In this document: piece after piece, positions 56,648-64,000 of the stretch
How positions within the stretch are numbered: the first letter of the stretch is position 1
Layout: every line of letters starts with the position of its first letter
From: Gammaproteobacteria bacterium
GTDB taxonomy: Bacteria; Pseudomonadota; Gammaproteobacteria; Steroidobacterales; Steroidobacteraceae
Direction of reading: 5' to 3'
Length of the DNA stretch: 64,000 nucleotides
Assembly (NCBI GenBank): GCA_018970145.1
Contig: JAGWWY010000002.1
Coordinates: 310,001-374,000, forward strand
Position numbers and translations under genes: made by a program
Notes under the pieces: model-generated
What the model saw: only the letters and a program-made list of their open reading frames with translations
What the model was told of the DNA's origin: nothing
Databases searched by the model: none

Positions 56648-57171
56648 GTCAGTCGTACCGTGACTTTATTCTCGGCGTCGATATCGGAGACATCGATTTC
56701 GACACCCATCACGGCGGCATAACCGTACAAACGCGGCTTTAGCCAGATGTCGTGCACCTCTGCGTCCGTCAGGTCGAACTGACCGATCCGTCGCGAAATA
56801 GCGAGGACATGCGAAAAAGGAAATGTGAACCGGCGCTCGCCAGGCAGCACTCGCAGATCGAGACAAAGCTGATAGAGACAGGCGGTGCGCTCGAACATCG
56901 CCGTCAGCGCGAGCTCACGATCGCCTGTTCGGAGGATCGCCTCGCGGGTACGCTCCAACATCGGTCGCATGGTCTGCACATCGTGCTCGACATACTGCTT
57001 CGAGAGCCCCTTGTTCTTGGCGAACTGCACCGAGTTCAGATGCATCTTGACCAAGGCGTCGTTCATCTCGTGCTGATATGGCATCGAGTCTTTCAGCGTG
57101 CGGATCGCGAGCGCAACCGCCTGCCCCAAAATCTCCTCGCGCCCCTCGAAGCCACTGGTGTTATCCGTCAC
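56644..57171 (-). CDS. Unrecognised 175-residue protein
   Basis: I do not recognise the family. The 175 residues have no signal peptide or membrane helix and look mostly alpha-helical in the first two thirds (GQAVALAIRTLKDSM, MRPMLERTREAIL, ERTACLYQLCLDLRV). The end is beta-rich with acidic residues (GVEIDVSDIDAENKVTVRLT). It begins at GTG 57171 and is coupled by GTGA to the exported DUF1838 gene, so the two probably work together. The divergent Rieske gene lies across a repeat-rich 206-base region. Confidence 0.7.
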   Translation of the reverse strand: MTDNTSGFEGREEILGQAVALAIRTLKDSMPYQHEMNDALVKMHLNSVQFAKNKGLSKQYVEHDVQTMRPMLERTREAILRTGDRELALTAMFERTACLYQLCLDLRVLPGERRFTFPFSHVLAISRRIGQFDLTDAEVHDIWLKPRLYGYAAVMGVEIDVSDIDAENKVTVRLT

Positions 57172-57377
57172 GCTACCCCCTGACGTTGACCATTCAAGTT
57201 AAAGCCCTGTCACCGGGCTTGTCATTGATGCTGTTGTAGCCGCGATTGGCTTGTCCGCCAATGGCGGGCTCGAGTAATACGCCCGGCTTGTCCATTCGTT
57301 GGACACACAGGGGTCGGAGTACTAGGCTTGCCCGGCCGTAGTCGCGTAAAAGACCCGCGTTCGCATGGAGGTGAAGC
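57172..57377. promoter_or_regulatory. Repeat-rich divergent control region before the Rieske gene
   Basis: This 206-base gap holds no gene but several repeats: a perfect 13-base palindrome CCGCCAATGGCGG (57255-57267), an overlapping inverted repeat ATTGGC/GCCAAT (57245-57250 with 57257-57262), and a small hairpin GTCCA-TTCGT-TGGAC (57290-57304). There are four direct copies of GGCTTGTC or GGCTTGCC (starting at 57216, 57248, 57285 and 57325). It likely binds a regulator of both flanking genes. Confidence 0.5.
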
Positions 57378-58562
57378 GTGTACATCAATTTTTGGTATCC
57401 GGTCGTTCGCAGCGAGGATCTCGGCAAGACACCGCAAAAGGTCCGTCTACTCGGTCACGACTTCGTCGTCTTTCGCGACGAACACGGTCAACCCGCCGTC
57501 CTCAGTGATACATGCGTTCACCGTGGCGCGAGCCTCTCGGGTGGCAAGTGCAAAGATGACGGCACCGTGCAATGCCCCTACCATGGTTGGCGCTTCAATC
57601 GTGACGGAATTTGCACGCGCATTCCCTCGATTGGCAAAACCACCAAGCCGCCGCCGCGTGCGCGCGTTGATGCCTACCCGGTCGAGGAGCAGTACGGCAT
57701 CGTCTTCGCATTCCTCGGCGACTTGCCGGCAGATCAACGCCCACCCATCATGCCGATTCCGGAGCACGGCACGGACACGTGGCGCGCCACGCTAGTCACG
57801 TTCGATATCGACTACCACTACGAGCGCTCCATTGAGAACGGGCTTGATCCGGCCCACAACGAATACGTTCACCCGACGCACGGTTATCAAGGTGAGCGCG
57901 AGGACACGTATCTGATGACGGAGCTGAGACCCCATCAAGAGAATCCGTGGGGACACGGCTTTTTGTCGACCTTCGATGCACCACCGTTGAAGAACCCCAT
58001 TATGCGGCTCTTCAAAAAAAAGGGCGGCAAGATGGAAGCCGGTTCGGGCACCTATGGTCCCAACCACATGTGGACCTACATTCGATTCACCGCCAAGACG
58101 GCGATGCACCAGTACATGTTCGAAGCGCCGATCGATATCAACAAGACACGCGTGTTTTTGTTGAACCAGCGTAATATCGGATTTTTCAAACAAAGCAAGA
58201 TGGGCGTGCTCGGCGGCTGGCTGAAACGACGAATTAATGCTTGGCTCGACACCAAGATCAACGAACGCAATATGTTCATCGCCTCGCAAGACATCAAAGT
58301 GATGAACCACGTCATGCCGCGATTGACACCTCCCTCCCGTGCGAAGGAACTGATGATGCCGGCAGACAAAGTCATTCTGCAGTACCGCGACAAGCTCGAT
58401 GAGTTCGAAGCGCGCGGCTGGCGCATCGATATGGCAGCCGTGCAAGCAGCCCGAGAGCGCGCCGACATCATCTTTGCGATTCCCTCACCTGCTCGTCGTG
58501 AATCGCAAGCCTGGGTACTGGATGAGGTTCCCCGGCTCCCGGCGAAAACCGTCAGCGCATAG
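57378..58562 (+). CDS. Rieske non-haem iron oxygenase, alpha subunit type
   Basis: The 394-residue protein has the Rieske [2Fe-2S] site (Cys46-x-His48 and Cys66-x2-His69) and the mononuclear iron motif Asp157, His160, His165 (ENGLDPAHNEYVHPTH). It would hydroxylate, demethylate or cleave an aromatic or polycyclic substrate. It needs a reductase not present in this window. The start is GTG at 57378, preceded by a strong GGAGGTG Shine-Dalgarno. A MocA-like gene follows by 7 bases. Confidence 0.92.
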   Translation: MYINFWYPVVRSEDLGKTPQKVRLLGHDFVVFRDEHGQPAVLSDTCVHRGASLSGGKCKDDGTVQCPYHGWRFNRDGICTRIPSIGKTTKPPPRARVDAYPVEEQYGIVFAFLGDLPADQRPPIMPIPEHGTDTWRATLVTFDIDYHYERSIENGLDPAHNEYVHPTHGYQGEREDTYLMTELRPHQENPWGHGFLSTFDAPPLKNPIMRLFKKKGGKMEAGSGTYGPNHMWTYIRFTAKTAMHQYMFEAPIDINKTRVFLLNQRNIGFFKQSKMGVLGGWLKRRINAWLDTKINERNMFIASQDIKVMNHVMPRLTPPSRAKELMMPADKVILQYRDKLDEFEARGWRIDMAAVQAARERADIIFAIPSPARRESQAWVLDEVPRLPAKTVSA

Positions 58563-58569
58563 CCTGCAC

Positions 58570-59190
58570 GTGAAGTCGACGGCCGTTCACGCTCTCGTGC
58601 TGGCCGCGGGTGCAGCGCGTCGTTTCGGAAGTCCGAAAGGTCTCGCCGACTACCGCGGGAAACCGCTGATTCGACACGTCGTCGACTCGGTGATCGCCGC
58701 GCTCGCGACTCGTCCTTACGCAACCGGTCTGACGGTTGTACTTGGCCCCGCACCCGACCCACTGCGAGACGCACTGCAAGGCTGCAGCGCCGACATCATC
58801 ATCAACCCTCGATGGTCTGACGGCTTGTCGAGTTCACTGCGCGTCGGGCTCGATTCGCTACCCTTTGGCGTGTCGGCCGTCTTGGTCGCCTTGGGTGATC
58901 AAGCGCTCGTCACGAGCGGTGACTACCAGCGTCTATTGGATGTCGCCGAGCTAAATCCGGAGCGCCCCGTCGCGGCGGGCTATCGCCACACGGATGGCTA
59001 TCACCACACGGTCGGTGTGCCCGCCATGTTCCCCACCCATTATTTCGAGCGCCTTCGTGCCCTGCAGGGCGATCGCGGTGCTGCCAGCTTGCTGACATCG
59101 GATAACTCGGTCGTCAGTGTCGATATTCCAAACGCCCTCTTCGATATCGACACACCCGAACAGTTGGCTGCTGCGCTCGCCCAGCGCTGA
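58570..59190 (+). CDS. MocA-like molybdenum-cofactor cytidylyltransferase family protein
   Basis: The 206-residue nucleotidyltransferase has the MobA/MocA N-terminal loop LVLAAGAARRFGSPKGLADYRGKPL (read in two parts: AAGAARRFGSPKG then KPLIRHVV), NPRWSDGLSSSLRVG and VALGDQALVTS. MocA enzymes make the cytosine dinucleotide form of molybdopterin for xanthine-oxidase-type hydroxylases; none is in the window. The GTG at 58570 fits family length; the open frame to 58399 lies inside the Rieske gene. Confidence 0.8.
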   Translation: MKSTAVHALVLAAGAARRFGSPKGLADYRGKPLIRHVVDSVIAALATRPYATGLTVVLGPAPDPLRDALQGCSADIIINPRWSDGLSSSLRVGLDSLPFGVSAVLVALGDQALVTSGDYQRLLDVAELNPERPVAAGYRHTDGYHHTVGVPAMFPTHYFERLRALQGDRGAASLLTSDNSVVSVDIPNALFDIDTPEQLAAALAQR

Positions 59191-59197
59191 TAATCAA

Positions 59198-59779
59198 TCA
59201 GCGAAGCTGCGACTCGCCTGGCATGGATGCTCTGAGCACATGGGCCTTGGCCACGAGCGGCAAGCTCTCACGCGCATAACAGGCTTGATCAAACCAAGAC
59301 GTCGAGCGTACCCGAAGCAACGCGGGAATGAGATATTTGAGCGGCGCGAAAAATAACTCACGACACCATCGTACCTCGAGCTCCCACGTCTCGAGAGCCG
59401 TCGCCGCATCGACTCGCGTGGTTCCAGCAGATCGGTACGTGATGTCGAACAAATCAGGGCGCGCCGCTAACGCCGCCGCAGCGCCCAATGCAACCACACC
59501 GCCATCCGACTGATCTGCCAAGGTCGGCAAAAGAGCTCGACCCAAGCGTGCGCGCAGCATGGCGCTATCCGGCGGCTCGGTCGCTGCCTCTGCCACTCGA
59601 ACCATGTCGAACACGGCGTAACGCAGGTTCTGTTTCGCCACACTCAACTGTGCGAACTCAAAAATCGCCATCAGCGCCGGTAGCAGAATGGCGACGAACA
59701 CCACCATGAACTCGACCATCGAAGCGCCTGATGCACAACGCTTCGTCCGCCAATATTTATAGTGCCCTGGTCTGATCAC
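59198..59779 (-). CDS. TadE-like pilus assembly protein
   Basis: The 193-residue protein has the TadE/TadG N-terminal signature: a short basic leader, then GASMVEFMVVFVAILLPAL leading into one membrane helix (about 20-42) with the Glu typical of pseudopilins. A periplasmic domain with a few cysteines follows. It is the last gene of the Tad operon visible here and lies 12 bases after the DUF192 gene. The start is GTG 59779 or a nearby codon. Confidence 0.82.
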   Translation of the reverse strand: MIRPGHYKYWRTKRCASGASMVEFMVVFVAILLPALMAIFEFAQLSVAKQNLRYAVFDMVRVAEAATEPPDSAMLRARLGRALLPTLADQSDGGVVALGAAAALAARPDLFDITYRSAGTTRVDAATALETWELEVRWCRELFFAPLKYLIPALLRVRSTSWFDQACYARESLPLVAKAHVLRASMPGESQLR

Positions 59780-59791
59780 GCTATGACGTGC

Positions 59792-60142
59792 CTAGGCGTT
59801 GGCGATCGGAGTCATCTGGCTCAACATCGCCTCGATCGACGAACCACACGTGACACGGTGCGCCTGACAGCTGTCGGCTGGAAACTCCCACGTATCGACG
59901 GCGTTGGACACTCGAGCGATCACGATGCGCCACGGCGGAACGCGAGGTCGGATCTCCACGATCACCGCATCATCAGAAACAAAGACCACATCGATCGGAC
60001 GCGCCAACCCCAGCGTGTGCACCGCTCGACAGCGCGGCAGACATAAGGCATCGAACTCGCGCCAAGTCACGCCGAGACCTACGCCGCACAGGCGGTCCGC
60101 ATAACGTTGCGCGAGCTTTACTCGCAGCGGTCGCAACTTCAC
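59792..60142 (-). CDS. DUF192 family protein
   Basis: The 116-residue protein matches DUF192 by CRAVHTLGLARPIDVVFVSDD, the VPPWRI stretch and a C-terminal small beta domain. Many DUF192 proteins are exported, but this one has no signal peptide. The function is unknown. Its place between tadC and a TadE-like gene suggests a role in, or regulated with, the pilus. The start is GTG 60142. Confidence 0.82.
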   Translation of the reverse strand: MKLRPLRVKLAQRYADRLCGVGLGVTWREFDALCLPRCRAVHTLGLARPIDVVFVSDDAVIVEIRPRVPPWRIVIARVSNAVDTWEFPADSCQAHRVTCGSSIEAMLSQMTPIANA

Positions 60143-60149
60143 AGAATGC

Positions 60150-61028
60150 TCACGGCGACAGATTGATGAAACGCAAGACGATCGGTGCGGCCAGTACGAT
60201 GAACGTGCAGGGAAATATGCAAAGCACCAAAGGGCCTAACATTTTCACGGGCGCCTCCATGGCCGCCTTCTCGGCACGCGCAAAGCGCTCGTCGAGACGT
60301 TGCTCCGATTGCGCCCGAAGCACGTCGGCTAGACTGCCGCCGCTCGAATCGGCCTGGATCAAGGCGGCCACGAGGGCGGTCACAGCCGGACTGTCGAGCC
60401 GTTCGGCGAGGGCTCGTAACGCCTCGACTCGAGAACGCCCCGCACGCAAATCTCCTTGGACACGCATGAAGGCACGCCTCAATAAAGTTTCCGGTGCACG
60501 CTCCGTGCTGATCTTGAGAGCGACACTCAGAGCGCCGCCCGCCTCGAGCGATAAGGTCAGCATGTCGAGATACATCGGCAACTCACGAAGCACTTCCAGA
60601 CGCTGCCGCGCTGCCGCTTCCTTCAACCACCACCACGGCAACAACGCGACGATCGAAGTTGCGAGCATTGCCGTCGCGACGGTACCGAGGACGATGAGTA
60701 CGCCAACCCCGACAACCAGAGGCAAGGACACAGCGATCGCCATGAATTGATGAGGCAATAGTCCATCATCGATTTCAGCGACACGCAGCTCGCGCTGGAT
60801 ACGCTCGCGCAAGCCGAGCGACAACCGCGGACCTAACCATAATGCCAATGGTGCACTGAGCACGATCATCACGCGCCAAAGCCAAGGCGCCGAGTATTCG
60901 GGTCTGGTGGCGTTTTCGGCGACGCGCCAACGGGCCGCCACCGACGAAACAGCACGCCCGAACAACCAAGCGCCTGCGAACACCGCCACGGTCATTGAGA
61001 TCGCTATCCACGCGTCTGCCGTCAACAT
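60150..61028 (-). CDS. tadC: Tad secretion system inner-membrane protein TadC
   Basis: The 292-residue protein has the type II secretion F (GspF) domain (LDMLTLSLEAGGALSVALKI through MRVQGDLRAGRSRVEALRALAERL) with membrane helices near 7-25, 50-70, 100-135 and 270-290. It forms the inner-membrane platform with TadB. It lies 12 bases after the tadB stop. Confidence 0.88.
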   Translation of the reverse strand: MLTADAWIAISMTVAVFAGAWLFGRAVSSVAARWRVAENATRPEYSAPWLWRVMIVLSAPLALWLGPRLSLGLRERIQRELRVAEIDDGLLPHQFMAIAVSLPLVVGVGVLIVLGTVATAMLATSIVALLPWWWLKEAAARQRLEVLRELPMYLDMLTLSLEAGGALSVALKISTERAPETLLRRAFMRVQGDLRAGRSRVEALRALAERLDSPAVTALVAALIQADSSGGSLADVLRAQSEQRLDERFARAEKAAMEAPVKMLGPLVLCIFPCTFIVLAAPIVLRFINLSP

Positions 61029-61040
61029 GTCGCACCCCGA

Positions 61041-61922
61041 CTACACACGTATTTGCACGATGCGCCGAATCAGGACGAAGCCGACCCACTCGAGCACGAC
61101 GAGTACGCCAATGACAGCCCATCCGGCGGGCGATTCCACCAGTTGATTCATTTCACTCGGATTCAACCACCACAAAACGATTGCCAGGCCGATCGGCAAC
61201 GCACCCATGACCCAACCCTGCAATTTGCCTTGAGCGGTCAGGGCACGAATGCGATTCTCTAACGCCAGACGTCGTCGAACCATCCGTGCGTAGCGCTCGA
61301 GTGCCTCGGCGAGACCACCACCGAGTTCGCGAGCAATCGCCAGTGTTGTCACCAGCATGCGCGCATCAGGCAGATCGACTCGTGCGGCAAACCCCTGCAA
61401 CGCCTTATCGAGTGGAACCCCGAGTCGTTGCTCACGCAGCACCAGTGCGAACTCTTGGGATATCGGTACTGGCTGATGCTTGACGACTTGCTCCAACGCC
61501 TGCCCGAAAGCGAGCCCGGACCGTAATGAAGATGCCATCGCGCTGGCCGCCTCGGCTAACTGCGGTTCCAGTGCGCGACGTCGGCGTTGTTTCAGCCAGC
61601 GATAAATTAAGGTGGGCGCCACGATCACGATCAATAAGACCAGGGCAGCCGCCTGCGCACCGATCCAAATAAAAGTGATCAACGGTAATGCAAGTGCAGC
61701 CATCAGGTTCCACTGCAAAAACCGCACAGGATCGAGAAACAGAAACAACTCGGCGAACTCGACCTCGGTCAAATGCTCGAGATGATGTCGGTGTTCTCGC
61801 GAGCCCCACTGCACCGTACGCGACAAGACGAGGGCCAATAGCGCAGCGACCCCGCCGATGACCAGCGCCCAACCGGCGCCGTCGATCCACTCGGCGAGCC
61901 TGGCGAACCCCAACGTGGTCAC
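61041..61922 (-). CDS. tadB: Tad secretion system inner-membrane protein TadB
   Basis: The 293-residue protein has a type II secretion F domain (ASAMASSLRSGLAFGQALEQV, LPDARMLVTTLAIARELGGGL) and helices near 15-32, 70-105 and 235-290. It is the partner of TadC in Flp pilus assembly. The GTG start at 61922 overlaps the cpaF stop (GTGA). Confidence 0.88.
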   Translation of the reverse strand: MTTLGFARLAEWIDGAGWALVIGGVAALLALVLSRTVQWGSREHRHHLEHLTEVEFAELFLFLDPVRFLQWNLMAALALPLITFIWIGAQAAALVLLIVIVAPTLIYRWLKQRRRRALEPQLAEAASAMASSLRSGLAFGQALEQVVKHQPVPISQEFALVLREQRLGVPLDKALQGFAARVDLPDARMLVTTLAIARELGGGLAEALERYARMVRRRLALENRIRALTAQGKLQGWVMGALPIGLAIVLWWLNPSEMNQLVESPAGWAVIGVLVVLEWVGFVLIRRIVQIRV

Positions 61923-63490
61923 GACGGCGCTCCGCTGCTGAAAAGATCCAGATTCAGGGATGCACCCGATCGCAGCAAGGCTTCATAAAACTGCGGGACG
62001 TGTCCACAGGCGCTGAAAACAGACCCGGACGAATCCGAGCGGAAGATATCCTGCATTTGAATGGTTCCCGCCACGATGCCGGTGATTTCGGTGATACGGG
62101 TAATGCAGCGGCGTCCGCTCGACAGGCGGGCTTGGTGGACGATCACGTGGATCGAGCCGGCGATCTGCTCTCGGATGGCGCTGACCGGCAACTCGACTCC
62201 CGACATCAATACCATCACTTCGAGACGTGAAAGTAACTCGCGAGGGCTATTTGCATGCACCGTGCTGAGCGACCCGTCATGACCGGTATTCATTGCTTGT
62301 AACATGTCGAGCGTTTCGCCCCCGCGGCACTCGCCGACCACAATACGATCCGGTCGCATACGAAGCGCATTGCGCACCAGATCCCGAATCGTTATCTCGC
62401 CCCGCCCTTCGATGTTTCTCGGGCGGGTCTCCAGGGTGACGAGATTGGCGTGGTCGAAACACAGTTCCGCCGAGTCCTCGATCGTGATGACGCGCTCATC
62501 CGCGGGTATCAAACTCGAAAGTACATTCAATAGCGTCGTCTTACCGGAACCCGTGCCACCGCAAACGAGAATGTTTCGGCGCGATTCGACACAGATACGC
62601 AAAAACGCCAACATCGCCTCACTGAGCGACCCGTTGGCAACGAGATCCTGCGCCGTCAAACGACGCTTGCCGAAGCGGCGGATGGTCAGCGCAGTGCCTT
62701 GTATCGCCAACGGATGCACAATGACATTGACGCGAGAGCCATCCGGCAGGCGCGCATCGACCATCGGCGATGCATCGTCGACACGCCGACCAAGCGGCGT
62801 AACGATCCGATCAATAATCCCGCGGAGGGCAGGCTCGCCACTGAAGCGCTGAGGACTGCGTTCGATTTTTCCCGATCGCTCTATGAAGAGGTGCGCCGGT
62901 CCGTTGACCATGATCTCACCGACGCGTTCATCGGCCAGCAAGGTCTCCAACGGACCGAGACCTAGCGACTCGGCCAAGACAAAACGAACGAGTTCATCTC
63001 GATCACCACCCAAGCCACGCGACTCCTCCTGCGCGAGCGGGCTCAACAGATCTCTGGCCAACGCGCGTAGATGCTCATCGGACATACTCGCCACGTCGCG
63101 CCGTCGAATATCGAGTTGTTCGATCAACCGCTGGTGTAGACGCCCCGCGGCCGCAAGCCAGCTGGGTTCGTTCGCCATGATGGTGTCGGCCGTACGCCTC
63201 CGCTCGAGATCGGCACTGCCCTCGCGAGCAAGCAAAAATCGTAGGTCGACATCGCCGACTCGAACGATATCCCACGGCCCGAGCGGCCCGGCCGTCACGA
63301 TGCGCTCGCCGTTCACTCGCGTACCGTGCGCACTCCCGAGATCGACCAACCCGAACTTACCATCGACCGCCATCTCAAGCCGAGTGTGGCGATCGATGAC
63401 ACCGGTACTCTCGAGACAGACTGCGCAGTCGGACTCGCGACCGATCCAGTGGACACCCGGCAGCAACGCCACATCGCGGGCTGGGGTCAC
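61919..63490 (-). CDS. tadA: FHA-domain fused CpaF/TadA secretion ATPase
   Basis: The 523-residue protein joins an N-terminal forkhead-associated domain (about 1-90; GRESDCAV, RHTRLEM and DLGSAHGTRVNGE are the phosphothreonine-binding loops) to a type II/IV secretion ATPase. The ATPase has Walker A CGGTGSGKTT (about 310-319), the Asp box ITIEDSAEL and Walker B RIVVGECRGGE. It powers Flp pilus assembly. The FHA domain could tie the motor to a Ser/Thr kinase (inference). The GTG start lies 1 base after the secretin stop. Confidence 0.9.
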   Translation of the reverse strand: MTPARDVALLPGVHWIGRESDCAVCLESTGVIDRHTRLEMAVDGKFGLVDLGSAHGTRVNGERIVTAGPLGPWDIVRVGDVDLRFLLAREGSADLERRRTADTIMANEPSWLAAAGRLHQRLIEQLDIRRRDVASMSDEHLRALARDLLSPLAQEESRGLGGDRDELVRFVLAESLGLGPLETLLADERVGEIMVNGPAHLFIERSGKIERSPQRFSGEPALRGIIDRIVTPLGRRVDDASPMVDARLPDGSRVNVIVHPLAIQGTALTIRRFGKRRLTAQDLVANGSLSEAMLAFLRICVESRRNILVCGGTGSGKTTLLNVLSSLIPADERVITIEDSAELCFDHANLVTLETRPRNIEGRGEITIRDLVRNALRMRPDRIVVGECRGGETLDMLQAMNTGHDGSLSTVHANSPRELLSRLEVMVLMSGVELPVSAIREQIAGSIHVIVHQARLSSGRRCITRITEITGIVAGTIQMQDIFRSDSSGSVFSACGHVPQFYEALLRSGASLNLDLFSSGAPS

Positions 63491-63491
63491 C

Positions 63492-64000
63492 TCACACCCC
63501 CTTCAGCTCGTGCGAGCGCGCGGGAGCCGGCCGCTCTGGCGCTTTGCGCTGCGCGGGACCGAGTGAGTCGATACGCTCTTGCGCACGTCGCAAGCGCTCA
63601 GCGTCCTCGTTACCACGCGCAGTCGCTGACTCGAGTCGCGGTGTCAAAAAAATCACGACCTCGGACTCTTCTTGTCGTTGACCTTTGACGCCGAATAATC
63701 GACCCACCGCCGGCAATCGAGAAACCCCTGGCAAACCCTCGGTATCTCGACTGCGCTGTCGTTGCGTCAGCCCTGCGATCACGACCGTATCGCCATGACG
63801 CAAATCGATATCGGTGCTCGATCGGCGCTTCAGCAACCCAGGGATCCCCGCGACCCGCTGGGCGTTGTCGACCTGACTGATCTCCGTCTCGACACGGAGC
63901 ATCACGACCCCCGGCGTATCGACCACCGGCTTGATATCGAGGATCACGCCATACTCACGAAACTCGACATCGGTCGATCCGACCGAGTTGACCACCGGCA
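63492..64000 (-). CDS. Tad/type II secretin, C-terminal part (partial)
   Basis: The 5' end lies beyond the right edge. The visible residues form the end of a secretin domain (VEFREYGVILDIKPVVD, LRHGDTVVIAGLTQRQ, LPAVGRLFGVKGQRQEESEVVIFLTPRL), followed by a charged tail. It corresponds to CpaC/RcpA, the outer-membrane ring of the Flp pilus. It lies immediately upstream of the FHA-CpaF gene, so the rest of the tad operon (tadV, flp, cpaB) is expected to the right of this window. Confidence 0.88.
   Translation of the reverse strand, partial: PVVNSVGSTDVEFREYGVILDIKPVVDTPGVVMLRVETEISQVDNAQRVAGIPGLLKRRSSTDIDLRHGDTVVIAGLTQRQRSRDTEGLPGVSRLPAVGRLFGVKGQRQEESEVVIFLTPRLESATARGNEDAERLRRAQERIDSLGPAQRKAPERPAPARSHELKGV

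Overview
The window reads as a chromosomal segment of a high-GC gammaproteobacterium. The evidence is a complete ccmABCDEFGHI set, a fused aspartokinase/homoserine dehydrogenase thrA with thrB and thrC, an AceK-type isocitrate dehydrogenase beside aceBA, the uvrC-pgsA-tRNA-Gly-tRNA-Cys order also found in E. coli, and a class II (plant-type) DAHP synthase. The mix of a large TonB-dependent receptor, DUF1838, Rieske oxygenase and Spinster-like MFS genes resembles environmental Xanthomonadales/Nevskiales/Steroidobacterales-type bacteria. That lineage guess is inference. I see no insertion sequence, integrase, phage gene or CRISPR array, and no gene-free stretch longer than about 210 bases.

Layout. 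1-6.7 kb (minus): the cytochrome c maturation operon ccmABCDEFGHI, whose first gene starts 9 bases after tRNA-Leu(UAA). 6.8-12.9 kb: a four-gene block (type-B carboxylesterase, PQQ-type sugar dehydrogenase, M1 metallopeptidase, DUF6702 protein) lying between tRNA-Leu and tRNA-Cys/tRNA-Gly. 13.1-20.5 kb (minus): aceB-aceA, a hairpin, then icd-udg-uvrC-pgsA and the tRNAs, with a divergent XRE regulator at 20.5 kb and a palindrome in the shared promoter region. 22-24.9 kb (minus): NUDIX-mazG-aroG. 24.9-32.5 kb (plus): purB-mnmA, acnA, a HAD phosphatase and msrPQ. 32.5-35.7 kb: YgjP-type metalloprotease, threonine aldolase, TatD and a NERD protein. 35.6-40.4 kb (minus): thrA-thrB-thrC followed by the NERD gene in the same operon.

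40.5-59.2 kb is the accessory part. A tightly packed plus-strand operon (TSUP transporter, double-hotdog hydratase, MmgE/PrpD, PaaK-like CoA ligase, amidase) faces a PuuE-like deacetylase/imidase-family gene and an SDR. Then come an enoyl-CoA hydratase, an alpha/beta hydrolase, an MFS transporter, an aldehyde dehydrogenase, a TonB-dependent receptor, a DUF1838 protein with an unrecognised 175-residue protein, a Rieske oxygenase and a MocA-like nucleotidyltransferase. Together they look like uptake and CoA-dependent breakdown of an organic compound, possibly one carrying an amide or imide. The substrate cannot be read from the sequence.

59.2-64 kb (minus): the distal part of a Tad/Flp pilus operon: secretin (cut by the window edge), an FHA-CpaF fusion ATPase, TadB, TadC, a DUF192 protein and a TadE-like pseudopilin. 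Genes are packed very closely throughout. At least fourteen junctions are 4-base start/stop overlaps of the ATGA or GTGA type, and several convergent pairs overlap at their 3' ends.
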